A stretch of 64,000 nucleotides of DNA from Trichosporon coremiiforme (taxonomy: Eukaryota; Basidiomycota; Tremellomycetes; Trichosporonales; Trichosporonaceae), in contig BCJJ01000026.1 in the NCBI GenBank assembly GCA_039545355.1, positions 496,001 through 560,000 on the forward strand. The letters run 5' to 3'. Below the pieces are notes generated by a model that saw nothing but the letters and a program-made list of their open reading frames with translations, made no database searches and was not told the origin of the DNA. Made by a program: the position numbers and the translations under genes. Positions 1 to 11,887 of this stretch are shown piece after piece. How positions within the stretch are numbered: the stretch's first letter is position 1; each line of letters opens with the position of its first letter.

Positions 1-1
1 C

Positions 2-784
2 TCGGACCGTGCTCGTACAAAGAAGATCATCGCTCACGCCGCTGAGCGCGGTGTCAAGGCTCTCTTCATCACCGTCGACGCTCCCCAGCTCGGCCGCCGT
101 GAGAAGGACATGAGGACGAAGTTCGAGGGAGCTGCTTCGAGCCAGCAGACCAAGGGCGGTGACAAGTTCAACCGCAACGAGGGTGCCGCCCGTGCTATCT
201 CGTCGTTCATCGACCCCGCTCTCGCCTGGGAGCACATTCCGGAGCTCATCGAGGCTTCGGGCGACATGAAGATCATCCTCAAGGGTGTTCAGTGCTGGGA
301 GGACGCCGTCATGGCCGCCGAGGCCGGTGTCGACGGTATCGTTCTCTCGAACCACGGTGGTCGCCAGCTCGACTTCGCTCCTTCCCCCATCACCATCCTT
401 CCCGAGGTCATGTCGGCGCTCAAGACCCGCGGCCTCATTGAGCGCCCCGGCCGCGCCAAGTTCGAGGTCTACGTCGACGGCGGTGTCCGTCGTGCAACCG
501 ATGTGCTCAAGGCCGTCGCCCTCGGTGCCACCGCTGTCGGTATCGGCCGACCGTTCCTGTACGCCATGTCGGCGTACGACGGTGTCCCGGGTGTCGACCG
601 CGCGCTCCAGATCCTCAAGGACGAGTTCGAGATGAACATGCGCCTCATCGGCGCCCCGACGCTCGCCGACGTCACCGAGAACATGGTCGACACGCGCGCG
701 CTCGCCTACCCCGCCCCGGGCAACACGGTCTACTCGTACAACTACGAGCAGATGCACCCGGTCGGGTACAAGGCCAAGCTGTAA
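2..784 (+). CDS. CYB2: L-lactate dehydrogenase (cytochrome b2), C-terminal part
   Basis: The reading frame is open from base 2 to the TAA at 782-784 and runs off the left edge, so only about 260 C-terminal residues are present. They match the FMN-binding TIM barrel of the alpha-hydroxyacid dehydrogenase family. Visible are KALFITVDAPQLGRREKDM, the active-site stretch SNHGGRQLD with the catalytic His and Arg, the phosphate-binding VYVDGGVRR, and GIGRPFLYAM. The tail after the barrel resembles flavocytochrome b2. The enzyme oxidises L-lactate to pyruvate and passes electrons to cytochrome c in the mitochondrial intermembrane space. The heme domain and targeting signal would lie outside the window, so a glycolate-oxidase-type relative cannot be fully excluded. 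The next gene is convergent, 105 bp away. Confidence 0.9.
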   Translation, partial: SDRARTKKIIAHAAERGVKALFITVDAPQLGRREKDMRTKFEGAASSQQTKGGDKFNRNEGAARAISSFIDPALAWEHIPELIEASGDMKIILKGVQCWEDAVMAAEAGVDGIVLSNHGGRQLDFAPSPITILPEVMSALKTRGLIERPGRAKFEVYVDGGVRRATDVLKAVALGATAVGIGRPFLYAMSAYDGVPGVDRALQILKDEFEMNMRLIGAPTLADVTENMVDTRALAYPAPGNTVYSYNYEQMHPVGYKAKL

Positions 785-889
785 AGAGTGTAATGTTAGA
801 AGATAATCTATAGTGCTATCGTGTCATCCGGGGTCTGCTTAGAGTGAATGCATATCTTGTTGTCTCCTAATCTGCTACTCGTACGGGCC

Positions 890-2994
890 TTAGCCGTAGT
901 AGTAGTGTCCTCCGCTGGCGCCAGGCTGTCCGGACTGTCGGAGCTGACCAGGCTGACCTGGTTGCTGGTGGGAGGGACCAGGCGACGACCCGCCATACAT
1001 GTGCGGGTTCATGCCCATGGCCATGTTGACGTTCATGTTGTTCATGTTCATGTGGCCATAGTCGCCCATGTCCATATCCATGTTCCCGAGCCCCATGCCG
1101 GCCATCGCCTGCTGCATCGCCATCTGCTGCATCTGCAGCGGGTTGAACCCTCCGCCGGCGTCCAGCATCATCGGGTTCAGCATCGGCGCCTGCAGATGCG
1201 GCGAGCCAGGCATCATACCCATCCCGGTTGCGCCCATGCCACCCATGCCGCTGGCTCCCATTCCCATCCCGCCTCCCATCTGCATACCACCGCCCATGGC
1301 CATCATGGGATTAAAGGGCATCTGGCCCATACCCATCTGGCCCATCCCTCCGCCCATACCCATGCCCATCTGGCCCATATTCTGGCCGGGCTGGCCGGGC
1401 TGACCAGGCTGGCCCATGTTCATCCCGCCTATGCCCATCTGCACCATGGGGTTGACGCCCATCTGCGCCATCTGCATCTGGGCCATCTGCGGACCCATGC
1501 CCGCCAGCATCTGCTGCTGCAGCATCGCCTCCATCACGTTGTGATCCGTCAGGGCACCCATGCGCATGACGCCGGCGCCACGCGGAGGGCCATGGTGCTG
1601 CTGGTGGTTGTGGTGGGGTTGGTTATTGTATCGAGGTTGCTGCTGCTGCCGGCGCGGGCCGGGCGTACGACGCTGAGGCGACTTGGGGCGCAGAGCGTCG
1701 ATCTCGGCACTGAAGGGCACGACGGGCTTGCCCTCGTCTTTGCTCGGTAAGAGGGAGGGGTAGGTGCTGGAGTCGAAGGGCTCGGCGTCGGCGTCGGCGT
1801 CCTGGGCAGGGTTCAGCTGCGCGCTGACCCAACCCCGGCGCGGCTTCGAGCCGAAGAGCTCCAGACGGCGTGCACCGAGACAGAAGTTCTCGATCAGAGT
1901 GTAGAGGTAGGGCGGCGTACGTTCTTCCCCGTCTCCATCTGATGTCAGCTACAGCGCGGACCTTCCAGAGAGAGCTGAGGAACTCACCTTCTGACTCCCA
2001 TACGATCACGTCCGTGTCGACGTTGCAGTGCACGAAGTACGCGTCTGTGCTCCGGCGCACCGTGCCGCGGATGCCCATCAGACAGTGCTCCTTCTGGCTG
2101 GCGAAAAGGCCTTTCCCACTTGCACCGGTGTTCCTCGGTGCTCCCGCGCCTTCCTTGCCTTCTCCGCCGACACTTCCGTCAACTCTGTCGCCGTCAACGC
2201 TGCCGTCGGCTGACACGGCTCGATGGGAGCGCCGATTCGTCTTCACCCAGACAATGTCTTCGGCGCGCCTGAAACCCCAGCGGGCGAGACATTCGCGACC
2301 ACGCTCCAGGCCGTCGCTGTCCCCTGTCCCCACCCAGAGGAAGACGAAACCAGGGTCTGCGCTCAGTTGCCGGATCGGCAGAGCCGCGATCTCCGCCCAT
2401 GAGGCCGACGAAGGAGGGTGCAGGAGGATGACATCGAAGTGCTGTGGTGCCAAAGACGACAAGATCGCGGCGGGCGAGGGATCACGTAGCGTGCAGAGCA
2501 GCGGCGGGTGTGCAGATGCGTTCACATTCGCCGCCTTCAAGTCCATGAGGCGACGCAGCGCCGGGAATCTGTCGTCAGTTTGCGCTGAATTGACACCTCC
2601 AGGCGACGCCAAGTGGTAAGAATAAGGGTCTCGGGAACGAGGAAGGACACTGCGTATGTGTGCGGTTGACGGGGAGAGCCACTCACTCTTCGCAGATCTC
2701 CTTGCTTCCAGCACCAAGAACGTAGTTGCTGGGAAATTCCCCCGAAACGCCGTAGCGAGCTTCGTAGTCGTTCCTCACGGCCTCTTCGGCGGAAACGTAA
2801 TTTGTGACGTTCGCCTTCGATTTGCCCTTGACGTCGCTTGTGGACGCCTCGGCGGCGGGATCAGCAGCATCGGTAGCGGGGAGGGTCGTTGAGAGCTTCG
2901 GCTGCGGTTCATACCGCGCTCCAATGACTTGGCGGCGGCGAGCCTGCCGGGCAAGCACGTCTTGGAGGTAGTTCCTGTGCTCGACGAGTGCCAT
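890..2994 (-). CDS. METTL14/Kar4-type MT-A70 family protein with Met/Gly-rich tail
   Basis: Three exons fit in phase: 2994-2687, 2649-1988 and 1938-890, giving 672 residues. Exon 2 carries the MT-A70 fold: FDVILLHPPSS, then FVFLWVGTGDSDGLERGREC, WGFRRAEDIVWVKTNRR, KEHCLMGIRGTVRRSTDAYF and NVDTDVIVWE. Exon 3 adds ENFCLGARRLELFGS. This order and wording match METTL14/Kar4, the non-catalytic partner of the Ime4/METTL3 m6A RNA methyltransferase. The DPPW of catalytic members is HPPS here, which fits a structural rather than catalytic role (inference). The last roughly 270 residues are low complexity, rich in Met, Gly and Gln (GMGGGMGQMGMGQM) and end GGHYYYG. The start was chosen because MALVEHRNYLQDVLARQARR is the first in-frame ATG of exon 1. 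Confidence 0.85.
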
Positions 2995-3447
2995 GGAGGT
3001 TCTGGGGTGGGTGATGGTGTGAAGGTAGGAAGGAGCGCGATGACTGTGTTTCAGGTGGCATCCGTGACGCGACGAGGTGGAGGTCAGATCGGCTTTCAGC
3101 CTGGCACCGGACCGGTCGGTTCACAGAAACTTGCCTTTCGCTGGCGCCGATCCGCACATGTTTGGCCAGATCCAAGATGACCGGATGTCTGAAGATGGAA
3201 GCTGCGAAGTGCATTTTAATGTCACCATGCCGTAGTGCGCTTATGACACAGTGGAGCGCCGCTGATATCCTCGGCAGCCGTGCGGCTCCTAGCCGCCACC
3301 CATGCCCGGCAAGTGAGGTGAGGCCCTGCTAGGAATGCATTAGGTCAAAAACACGATACAACAGCAAATCTAACATCTATCGAAATACTTCATGCCATGA
3401 TTGTCGCCTAACAGAGGTGTCTCTCGGTTCATGCTTGTTCTTTGATC
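2995..3447. other. Intergenic, promoter of the MT-A70 gene
   Basis: This 453-bp gap holds the upstream region of the MT-A70 gene and the 3' flank of the LRR gene. No supported ORF or RNA gene was seen. Confidence 0.5.
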
Positions 3448-5394
3448 TCACTCGAGCGCGACAACCCGGCGCTTGGCTTTCTTCTTCTTGGCTCCACCGG
3501 TGCGCCGCGTCTTGGTCGTCTCGGCGTCGGTCGACCCTGTCTCCGGCGGTGCTGGTTTCCCGCCCTTCGCATCGTTCGAGTCCGGCGACGGCGATAACGT
3601 GCTGGGGCGGCCCTGCACCGGCACCGGTGACTTGGACTTCGGCTTTGACCGCGTCGGGGAGCCGGGTGACTTGCTCCTCTCCGGGTCGCTCGGCAGCGCC
3701 GGGTCCTGCGGCCGAGGGCTCAGTGCTCTCGCCGGCGGCGCAGCAGCAGGAGCAGGCAGAACAGAGTCCTCCCGCAAGTTCTGTCGACGCACAGTACGGC
3801 CACGCTGGCGCAGGATCTCCTCCATCTGGTTCTTCTCCGACCACGTCAGGGGCGTGTTGTCCAGCAGCACTTCCTTGCCCTCCGCTGCGAAGGCGGCAGA
3901 GATCTCTGCCCTGAACTCGCCACTGAGCGGGTTTCCCGCAACCCAGATCTCCGACACCTGTGGGAGCACAGCGAGCCGGCCAACCTCGCCCGGGTCACTA
4001 ATTTCGTTATGACGCAAGTCCACTCGCCGCAGACCTGGCACACGGTCGAGGCCGACGAGGCAGTCTATCCTGTTGTGGGACAAATTCAGCGTCGCGATAT
4101 TGCCGAGGTACGTCTGCGCACTCCGTACCGACGAGATGACATTGTGCGAGAGGTCCAACGAGACGAGGCTCGAGAGCTGGGACAGATCTGGCAGGTCGTT
4201 CAGCAAGTTATGCGAGAGGTCAAGGTGCGAGAGACTCTGCAGCGGCAATCGGGGAAACGACAACATGGAAACGTGGTGAAGCGACAGGTGTCGAAGGTTC
4301 GGGAATCGCGCTTTCGAGTTGGTGTAATCATCGTCAGCGCCATTTGCGTGCGATGAGACTTCAGGCGCAGCATCACCCTTGCCGTTCACCTTCGTGGCCC
4401 TATCATCCTCGTCTGTTGAATCGTCCTTAGATGCCTTGCCCATCGCCTCTTCGTTGTCCTCGGCAACAAGGAGCTGCACGACCCACTCGTCTCCGTCTTC
4501 GACGCCGTGAACCGTCAAGCTGTTGAGCACGGGATTGACTGGGGACAGGACGCTGCGCGGATCGAGGGACTCAAGCTCTAGTCTAATCGTCAGTCTCGAA
4601 CGGTCCCTGAGACTCACGTCTGTAGGTTTCGGAACACGTCTAGTGGAACGCGCACGTCGATGCCACCTAGTTGCGTGTAGCCGCCGGCATCCATGAGCTC
4701 GGCGACTGGAGGATCGGTCGAAAACGGAGGGTGCAGTAAGAGCCCCGGCAGTGTGTTACAGATGGCGTACAGATCGAGCAGAATCTTATCTGATATGTCA
4801 GCACATCGGGCGAGATCCAAGGAGCCCCTACGCAGAGGGGGATAACTCACTCTCATCGATCTCTTTGGGTTTCCGGAACCAGCCTCCATCGACGACACTC
4901 ATGCTTACGCTCCTGACACTGCCGACCCAACTTCTTACACTCTCGACGTCGCCCTCTCCTCGGCGGCTCCGTGAGTCAGCCCGAGCGCCCCTAGCTGCCA
5001 CAGGCACTCCGGGAGGTACTGGGACATCGGTCCGACCGACGTGAGGCAGGTTTTGCGGTAGACTCTGCCATCTGAGCAGCAAGTAGAGCAGCTTGTCTGG
5101 CGGCAATCGCAGGAGGACAGGGCGCTTGCGCGGGGCGGTTGGTGTGCCGAATCCAAGAGTGAGGGGGATCTTGACGCTGCGGGAGAGGGGTGCTGAGTTC
5201 GGGTCCAACCCCAGAGTTAGAAGGGTGTAACCTTGCTGCATCCATGTACCATCCCGCTTAATAGGGGGAGCGAGTCGAGCAATGTTAATGCTGAGGTACT
5301 TGTGCAGCTTGAGGAGGTATTGCTGGCCGGTGACGGGTTGAGGCTCGGGCGCAGGGCCCAGCCCCAAGGAGGAGAGCCCTCCCATGCTAAACAT
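3448..5394 (-). CDS. Leucine-rich-repeat protein (nischarin/STK11IP-like)
   Basis: Three exons join in phase (5394-4851, 4789-4618, 4582-3448) to 616 residues. The N-terminal third has no recognised domain but contains LPPDKLLYLLLRWQSLPQ and a predicted helical stretch (KILLDLYAICNTLPGLLL). About five SDS22-type leucine-rich repeats follow (LSHLDLSHNLLNDLP, LVSLDLSHNVISSV, IATLNLSHNRIDCL, LRRVDLRHNEISDPGEV). Then comes an LRR-cap-like region (EIWVAGNPLSGEF, LLDNTPLTWSEKNQMEEILR) and a Ser/Pro/Lys-rich tail ending GGAKKKKAKRRVVALE. The layout resembles the fungal LRR proteins related to STK11-interacting protein or nischarin. The exact orthologue is not certain. No signal peptide or membrane segment was seen, so it is probably a cytosolic scaffold. 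Confidence 0.75.
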
Positions 5395-5832
5395 CGCGAG
5401 CGAGCGGTCTGTGAACAGTGGCGATGCGGAATATCTGCTGGGATCGGGTCGAAAAGGAGGTGACGAGATGCAAGAGCCGGGTTAAACAATGAGCAAAGGC
5501 AATATCATCGGTCGGAAGGTCTCATCTACCCCAGCGACGCTCAACGTCACTGGTCCTGAGCCATGAGCCCTAGGTAATGACGGCGGCGGCCGGTGATGCG
5601 CCCGTGGGAAAGTGAGTCACACCGCCGGGTCGCCGCGCCGATCGGTCATCTAAGATGCCTCCCTCACAACGACAAAGATGCCAGGTTCCACCACGCTCTT
5701 TGTTGTGTTGATCCGCACAGCAACGGCGACACCGACAATGCAGCAACAGACGCTCACCACGAAGGTGGCAAGAGGAGCAGCTACTTATAAGCAGCCCGCA
5801 GCTCCCTATTGTGAATCACAACGCTACTGACC
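5395..5832. promoter_or_regulatory. Divergent promoter between LRR gene and cysteine-rich receptor gene
   Basis: A 438-bp divergent intergenic region. A TATA-like CTTATAAGCAG lies near 5785, about 45 bp before the plus-strand ATG at 5833. No other element was recognised. Confidence 0.5.
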
Positions 5833-8581
5833 ATGCGCTCCCTCAACCTACCCGTTTGCTTGTCGCTGCTGGTTGCGGCTACATCGTGCGGTGAGTGACG
5901 CTATGTCCGAACTTGTGAAGGGAAGATCTAATCCCAGTGGACTCCAAAGTATGCTCTTCAACGTACTGCATCGACGGCAGGTCCTCATCACCGCGTGAGC
6001 CCTTGGGTTGAGGCTCTGATCTGACGTACAGTCTTAGCAATCGATGAGAACTCCACTCAGCTGCTGCCTGGAGGATCTTACTCACCGTCCGAGCATGGTG
6101 TATCCAAGCCGGCTTTTAACGGGACAGTGAACGAGACAGCAACATCTCTGCATGTCTCCGAGCCGGCGTTCCCACTCTCCTTCGACCTCGTAAACTACTC
6201 CGGTTCGGCTACCGTCCAAACCTCGCCATCCGGAAATTGGAGCAGTCTCTTCCTTCCCTCTGGCTGGCAAGCATCAATAAGATTATTTCAAGTCATCTCT
6301 GACTCGGTCCCAGACCGCGGCCAGCTCGCAGGAGATTATGAGATTACAGGCTTCGCAAATTGTGAGCCATAGTAAAATACAAATCTCAGGTCGAGAGCTA
6401 ATTTCCAGCGAACTGCGACCCGCCATGCTCGTCAAAGGGTGTGTGTATCGGCTCCGATGAGGCACGTTGCATTTGTAATGCTGGCTGGAGTGGTCCCACC
6501 TGTGACAAATGCGCTGTTAACCACTTCGGTTGGGACTGCAAAGGTTGGTGGAAGGTAGTGGACCGCGCTAACGACGAGCTTGCCCGGCGGGCTGCTCACT
6601 GTGCGACGACGGCCTCTCTGGATCTGGCCTATGTCTAGGTGCCCGCAGGAATCCAAAGTGTGAGCTTCCAGGCACTGGAGAGGTAGCTCACCTCAGCCTG
6701 CAAGTGTGCTTACGGCACATGTCAAAGTAACGGCAGTTGTGAATGCGCACCAGGTCGCATCACTCCCAGAGGAAAATATCAAAAGTGTACCGCTTGCGCT
6801 GATGGCTTCTATGAATCAAGGGACAAAGAGTGCCTTGGTACGGGATATAGAATGCTGCAAAGCTAACCACAGCGTGCCCGCTTGGCTGCACGAAGTGCGA
6901 GCTCAAACCTGGCGATGACACACCTACGTGCACAACCTGCACAAAGGGTCTCGACCTCACGACCAAAGTCCCTGCCACTTGTGAGAAGTGGTCAGATTGT
7001 GATTCCGGGACATATTACGATGACTCAGCAAAGAAGTGTACCGCGTGAGTCGTGCAAGAGTCCAAGATGAACTGACCAAAGATGCCACTTCTTCTGTCGC
7101 ACCTGCACGGGTCCTGGACAGAACGACTGTATTAGCTGTTCTCGACCCCGCGGCACGCTTGCTGGCACATGTGTTTCGCTCAACATCACGACAGGAGTAT
7201 GCAACGGGGCAGACCTCCACATAGGCCAAGGCTATGTGGTCGACAACGACAATGGGTTATGCAAATGTAAGTCACCGTCCTCAATGTGCTGACAGGCTTC
7301 GCAGCTTGTCCACAAGGATGCAAAGACTGCATTATCCCCCAGTACACCGCGGCCGCCTATTTCAAGACTCGTGTTTGCACTTCATGCCAAGACGGCTTCG
7401 CCATGAAGAACCACACCTGTGTCGCCGATTGTGGAAAGGGATGGTACCTGTCTGCGGAGTCTGACACTTGCTTAGGTGAGGGGGTCGTAGAGAAGTGAAG
7501 AGCTAACTAAGCAGCGTGTGACAAGAAGTGCAAGACATGCGCCGGGAAGGAAGACTTCTGCCTCTCATGTGCGTCGGGATCAGCTCTGAATGGCATTTGC
7601 ACCGATGAATGCCCCGACAACACCTTCGCAGCCAACGGAAAGTGTGCACGTTGCAGCCCCGACTGCGCGACATGCTCTGGTGCCGGCGGATCCCAGTGCG
7701 TCACGTGCCCACGATCTCGGCCGCTGTTGCAATACGGTCGCTGCTTGGCCTCCTGTCCACAGGGCATGTATGCAGCCGGATCAGAATGCGAGGCGTGTAA
7801 CGACGGCTGCTCAACGTGCACCTCAAGTACTTCATGTACTAGCTGTCCGTCAGGCCAAGTTCTGAGGGCAGGTGCTTGTGTGGCTGCACCATGCCTTTTC
7901 GCCGACTCCTTCGGCATCTGTCTGAGCGGTTTCCTCGATACCCTCGTGGCCGGCGAGGACTGCACATCTACCTCGCCCCCTCCTCTTTCCTCAGCGGCAC
8001 AGTTCGAGGCGCAGTCTACTGGCGTATCATTCGCCCCACTCGCCGTTCTGGCGGTCCTTCCCCTCTTCGCTCTTCTGGCATGGTACATCCGCCGGCAGCG
8101 GCGCGAGACCCGAAAGCGCACTGCTGAGTTTGCGAACCAGCTGGACAACCACGAAGTTGACAAGCGTCTGGACGCTCTTGCGGCCGACGAGGAGCTAGAG
8201 GGCAAAAACTGCCGGGGCTTGAAGGCTTTGTGGCTCCAGGACAAGGCTCGAGTCGCGAATTCACGCTCTCAGGAAAAGGTCCAGACTGGCCGCGACCGCC
8301 CCTCGTCCCCGCAAGCTGCGGCAAAGCCGGAATCCGTGCGCATGCAGGATTTCTTGAAGAGGTCTTCCTTCGACGACATCGGTCAAGATCCCGCTCCTCC
8401 TGAACCGCCTGGGGGTTCCAGCTTCTCCCCTCCCGTCAGCGCCTGCCGGCCAGGCAATGACCCAACGTCGGTTAGAGTCCCCTCTACTGCTCCGAGCACG
8501 AGTCCGCCGGTGGCGCCAAAGGCGAGCCTGGACCTCACGCACCTCTGGCCCAACCTGCCCTCACGACCCAACGCATTGTAG
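5833..8581 (+). CDS. Furin-like/EGF-like cysteine-rich type I membrane protein
   Basis: The ATG at 5833 starts a signal peptide (MRSLNLPVCLSLLVAATSC). About ten short introns were traced by phase, with donors near 5889, 6005, 6374, 6555, 6641, 6841, 7046, 7268 and 7476. Joining them gives a long ectodomain of repeated Cys motifs, such as NCDPPCSSKGVC, CICNAGWSGPTCDKC, CPAGCSLCDDG, CPQGCKDC, CDKKCKTCAGKEDFC, CSPDCATCSGAGGSQC and CNDGCSTCTSSTSC. These resemble furin-like and EGF-like repeats. One membrane helix (FAPLAVLAVLPLFALLAWYI) is followed by RRQRRETRKR and a cytosolic tail of about 170 residues, rich in Ser and Pro. The topology is type I, with a short intracellular tail lacking any kinase domain. 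Function is unknown; a surface receptor or sensor is a guess. Exact splice sites in the middle need transcript support. Confidence 0.75.
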
Positions 8582-9261
8582 CTCAGACGACCCCATGCCG
8601 ATCACACGAAGAAGTATAGCTGCCAAACTCGGGCGAAACTCTGACACAGTTGCAGCGTTTCGGCCGTCTGACGACTGCCTCGGCTGCGGAACAACATTGC
8701 TGATCGGGCGCACTGACAGCTGATTGGGTTTCAAACGTCGGCATTGACCTGCAATTAAGATCTGAAGCTCGGAACCGAACTGCTCCACCGTGTTTGCGGC
8801 GATGGCACCGACTCCGGAGCACCTGGGGGCCGCATGAGTCAGAGGGTGCGGCTCCTCACGGTTTACGAATGAGCGACGTCGCAATGGCATCGGAACAGCA
8901 TGGGTATGACTGGAGGCACCGGGTTGGCGCTTCGATGGCGCTGCGATCGGGCAACACCTGCTGTCGTTGGCTGCAAGATGTCTGCGTCAGTCAACCCCAA
9001 TTCCTTAGTGCGTTTCTGGGAATGTGGTCCTGTGACTCCGCAGCTATTTTAGAACTGCATCCGCTTGGCGAGTCAGGATTTTCGGCCGATCAACTTTATC
9101 TGATAACATGCCATGGTCCATGGCTTCCTGGGCCGGGTTCCAGAGGACCCATGGGGTCCGACGGATGACAGCGTCGAAATAAAAGGCCTCACCCGCCCAG
9201 CATACATGGGCAGATCACTGTCTGCTGACATCTCGAGCGACCCCGACACACCACCACAGTC
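8582..9261 (+). promoter_or_regulatory. Upstream region of the ferric reductase gene
   Basis: 680 bp without a supported gene. It contains the iron-type GATA site listed separately (9098-9106) and an A/T-rich TATA-like AAATAAAAGG near 9177, about 80 bp before the ATG. Confidence 0.55.
9098..9106 (+). promoter_or_regulatory. ATCTGATAA iron-responsive GATA-factor site
   Basis: The sequence ATCTGATAA matches the ATCWGATAA consensus bound by fungal iron-regulatory GATA factors (Urbs1, SreA, Fep1, Cir1 family). It lies about 156 bp upstream of the ferric reductase start. With the preceding TT it forms a near-palindrome, TTATCTGATAA. The match is direct; use by an iron repressor is inference from the gene it precedes. 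Confidence 0.6.
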
Positions 9262-11659
9262 ATGAAAGTGGCCGCCCTGTTGCTCCTGCTGGCGAGCCCA
9301 GCGGTCGCAAAGACATTGCGGACGACCGTCTTCTGGATCCCGCAAGGCGAGTGTTTCCGCTACGCCTCCATCCCGCTGCAGCAGCTGAAGTGGTCGTGCC
9401 TGGACCCAACACTCGACTACTGGGGGATGTACGCTGTGTGCGACGCATTCATGCTCTCACTCACGGCGGCAATGCAGGCGTACTGTCCGCCGGGCGAGTT
9501 CGATCACGCCTGGGAACGCATCGCGGAGTGGGGCGAGGAGGCGAAGACGACGGCACCGATGCCAAATCGCGAGGCGTTGCTCGCCAAACTCGCCGAGATC
9601 GGGCCCCTGCCGACGGTCGACATCTTCGCCCCCGGACAGATGGGAGGCAATCACAGCGAACCGATCATGATCACAAAGGAGGCGTACGACGTTGGCGAAC
9701 ATACGGATGTAAGTTGCAACAAGAGCGCGAGCTGACGTCAGGTCGGGTTCATGCGCATGATGTACTACGACAACTGTTTCGGGTGGGCCATGTTCCTCCT
9801 CATGGCCGTCATGGTGCTGATTGGGGTGACGAACCGGATCCACCACCTCCTGCGGCGGAGAATGTACGCTTCGGACCCCGAGGGACGACCTTCGCACGGC
9901 TCTCGCCTGGGTACATGGTACGAGAAACACTTGGGAACACCTGCACTCTGGGGTGAGCGCCACCTGCAAGCGACTGGTTGGGGTTTCCTCTCCATCCCAA
10001 CTCGCATCCAAGGACTTCTCGTAAGCGACCCTTCTTACGGCGGCTCACACCAGATCTTCATCTACGTCGCACTTAACTTCATCTTTTCCTTCGTGGGCTA
10101 CGATGTATTCGAAAAGAACCTCTAGTACGTCCGGTACCACGTTGACCGCTGACATGGAGCTGGTATCAGGAGGAAGATCAGCAGATCGCACGCTTCGTCG
10201 CCGACCGCACCGGTGTCATGTCATTCTACAACATGGTCCTCCTCTGGGCGCTGGCAGGTCGGAACGACATTCTTATCTGGCTTACGGGGTGGTCTTTCCG
10301 TACATTCACCTGTCAAGCATTGCTGATAAGCAGAAAACATGAACCTCTTCCACCGCTGGACCGCACGTGTGGCGGTACTTCAAGCCATTGTGCACTCTGC
10401 GTAAGGTCAATGAAGTACCAGGCTGACAATAGGGCATACACCTGGCTCGAGCGAAAGAATCTTGCCGAGGATTTCAAGGTGCTCTACTGGGCTACAGGCG
10501 TCTTCGTGAGTTAATAAGCAGGCTATGCTGACCCCAGGGCATGGTCACCATGAGCATCATTCTTCCGTTATCGTTCCGCCCGGTCCGCGAGAAAGCGTAT
10601 GAGGTATTCCTCATCCTGCACATCTTGCTCGCGGCAGCTACACTCATCCTCATGTACTACCACGTTCTGGACTTCGGGTACCTTGCCTGGATCTGGGCAT
10701 GTGTCGGCCTGTGGGCATTCGACCGCTTTGTCCGCCTCGTGCGTATCGCCTTACTCTCATATCGAACGCTCGGAAAGGAGAACACCGTGGCCCGAATGAC
10801 GGCGACAGGCGGTCTGATCCGGGTTAGTGTCCGTGCAACTGGGTCGTTCAAGCCCAAGCCAGGACAGTACTACTTCCTCTACGAGCCGTGCAGCTTGACC
10901 CCATGGGAAAACCACCCCTTCACGCTTGCCTCGTGGAACACAACCGGCCGAGGTACCGAGCTCGAGTTCCTCGTTGCTCCGATGAAGGGCTGGACGAGGA
11001 GACTTCAGCGCCGCATCGACCGAGCCAGTGGGCCGGCGCGCATGCGTCTCCTCCTCGAAGGTCCGTATGGGCATGACACCGACTTGACGGGGTTCGAACA
11101 CGTCCTCCTCGTCGCAGGCGGAAGCGGTATCACGGGGGTGCTCCCGTACCTCTTTTCCCTGGGACACAGCGACCGCAAGCGGAGGATCCACTTCGTCTGG
11201 GCGGCGAGGACGGCAGAGTACGCCGCCGACGTGCTTTCAAACGAGCTGGGGCCCGAGAAGCGGGGACATGCGTCCCTCCAGCTTCACTTCACCCGCGACG
11301 CAGGCACGCCTACCGAGCTCGTGAAGGTGATCAGCCGGGCAGGCGACGCCACACCGACAGACAAGAGCGACAGGAGCGACAAGGACGACCAGTCAAGCAC
11401 GGACGCCACCGACGGCGCCTCCACTAAGGCCAAGCCTCGTTCTGGATCGGCCATTCTCACGCATCGGCCCGAGATGCGCACTGTGCTCGCCGACGCCGTG
11501 GCTGACGTCGTTGGCGGCGAGCGGCTGGCCGTCCTCGTCTGCGGACCCTTTGCCATGTGTGACGACCTGCGCCAGGCCGTGGTCGAAACCTATGGCCAGG
11601 GTCCGGGGCAGTTGCCGGCGGCGCAGTTGTCGTACTTCGAGGAGGCGTTCGGGTGGTGA
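9262..11659 (+). CDS. FRE: Ferric/cupric reductase transmembrane component (FRE family)
   Basis: Six exons join in phase (9262-9708, 9742-10124, 10160-10299, 10334-10400, 10433-10505, 10538-11659) to 743 residues. The signal peptide is MKVAALLLLLASPAVAK. An extracellular N-terminal region follows, then the ferric-reductase membrane domain with FVADRTGVMSFYNMVLLWAL, GRNDILIWLTGWSF, NLFHRWTARVAVLQAIVHSA and VFLILHILLAAATLILMYYH. These segments contain the His residues expected to bind the two hemes. The cytosolic part has the FAD motif HPFTLASW, the NAD(P)H motif VLLVAGGSGITGVLPYLFSL, and a terminal VLVCGPFAMCDDLR. An acidic insert (about 30 residues, DKSDRSDKDDQSSTD) sits in the NADPH-binding lobe. 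The enzyme would reduce extracellular Fe3+ or Cu2+ for uptake. The upstream GATA site suggests iron repression. Confidence 0.93.
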
Positions 11660-11887
11660 TCGTGGTGACTCACCAAACACAGCATGCGGCAAAAGCTGAA
11701 AAGGAAAGAAAGTAATGATACATCTCCATCTCCATCGATCATGCAAAAGGTTATTACAAGTGCTACTACACTCGACGACAGCCCCGTACGCCTGCCGGCC
11801 GGCGCGCCTTTGTACTGATACAAACTTGAGTGGGCGGAAATGCGATGTGATCGTTCAATCGAACAGCAGGTAGTGGTAGTGAAGCAG

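Noticed and set aside
848..1750. Long plus-strand frame rich in His
   Set aside because: It is the antisense of the Met/Gly-rich exon of the METTL14-like gene (CAT/ATG complementarity), not a gene.
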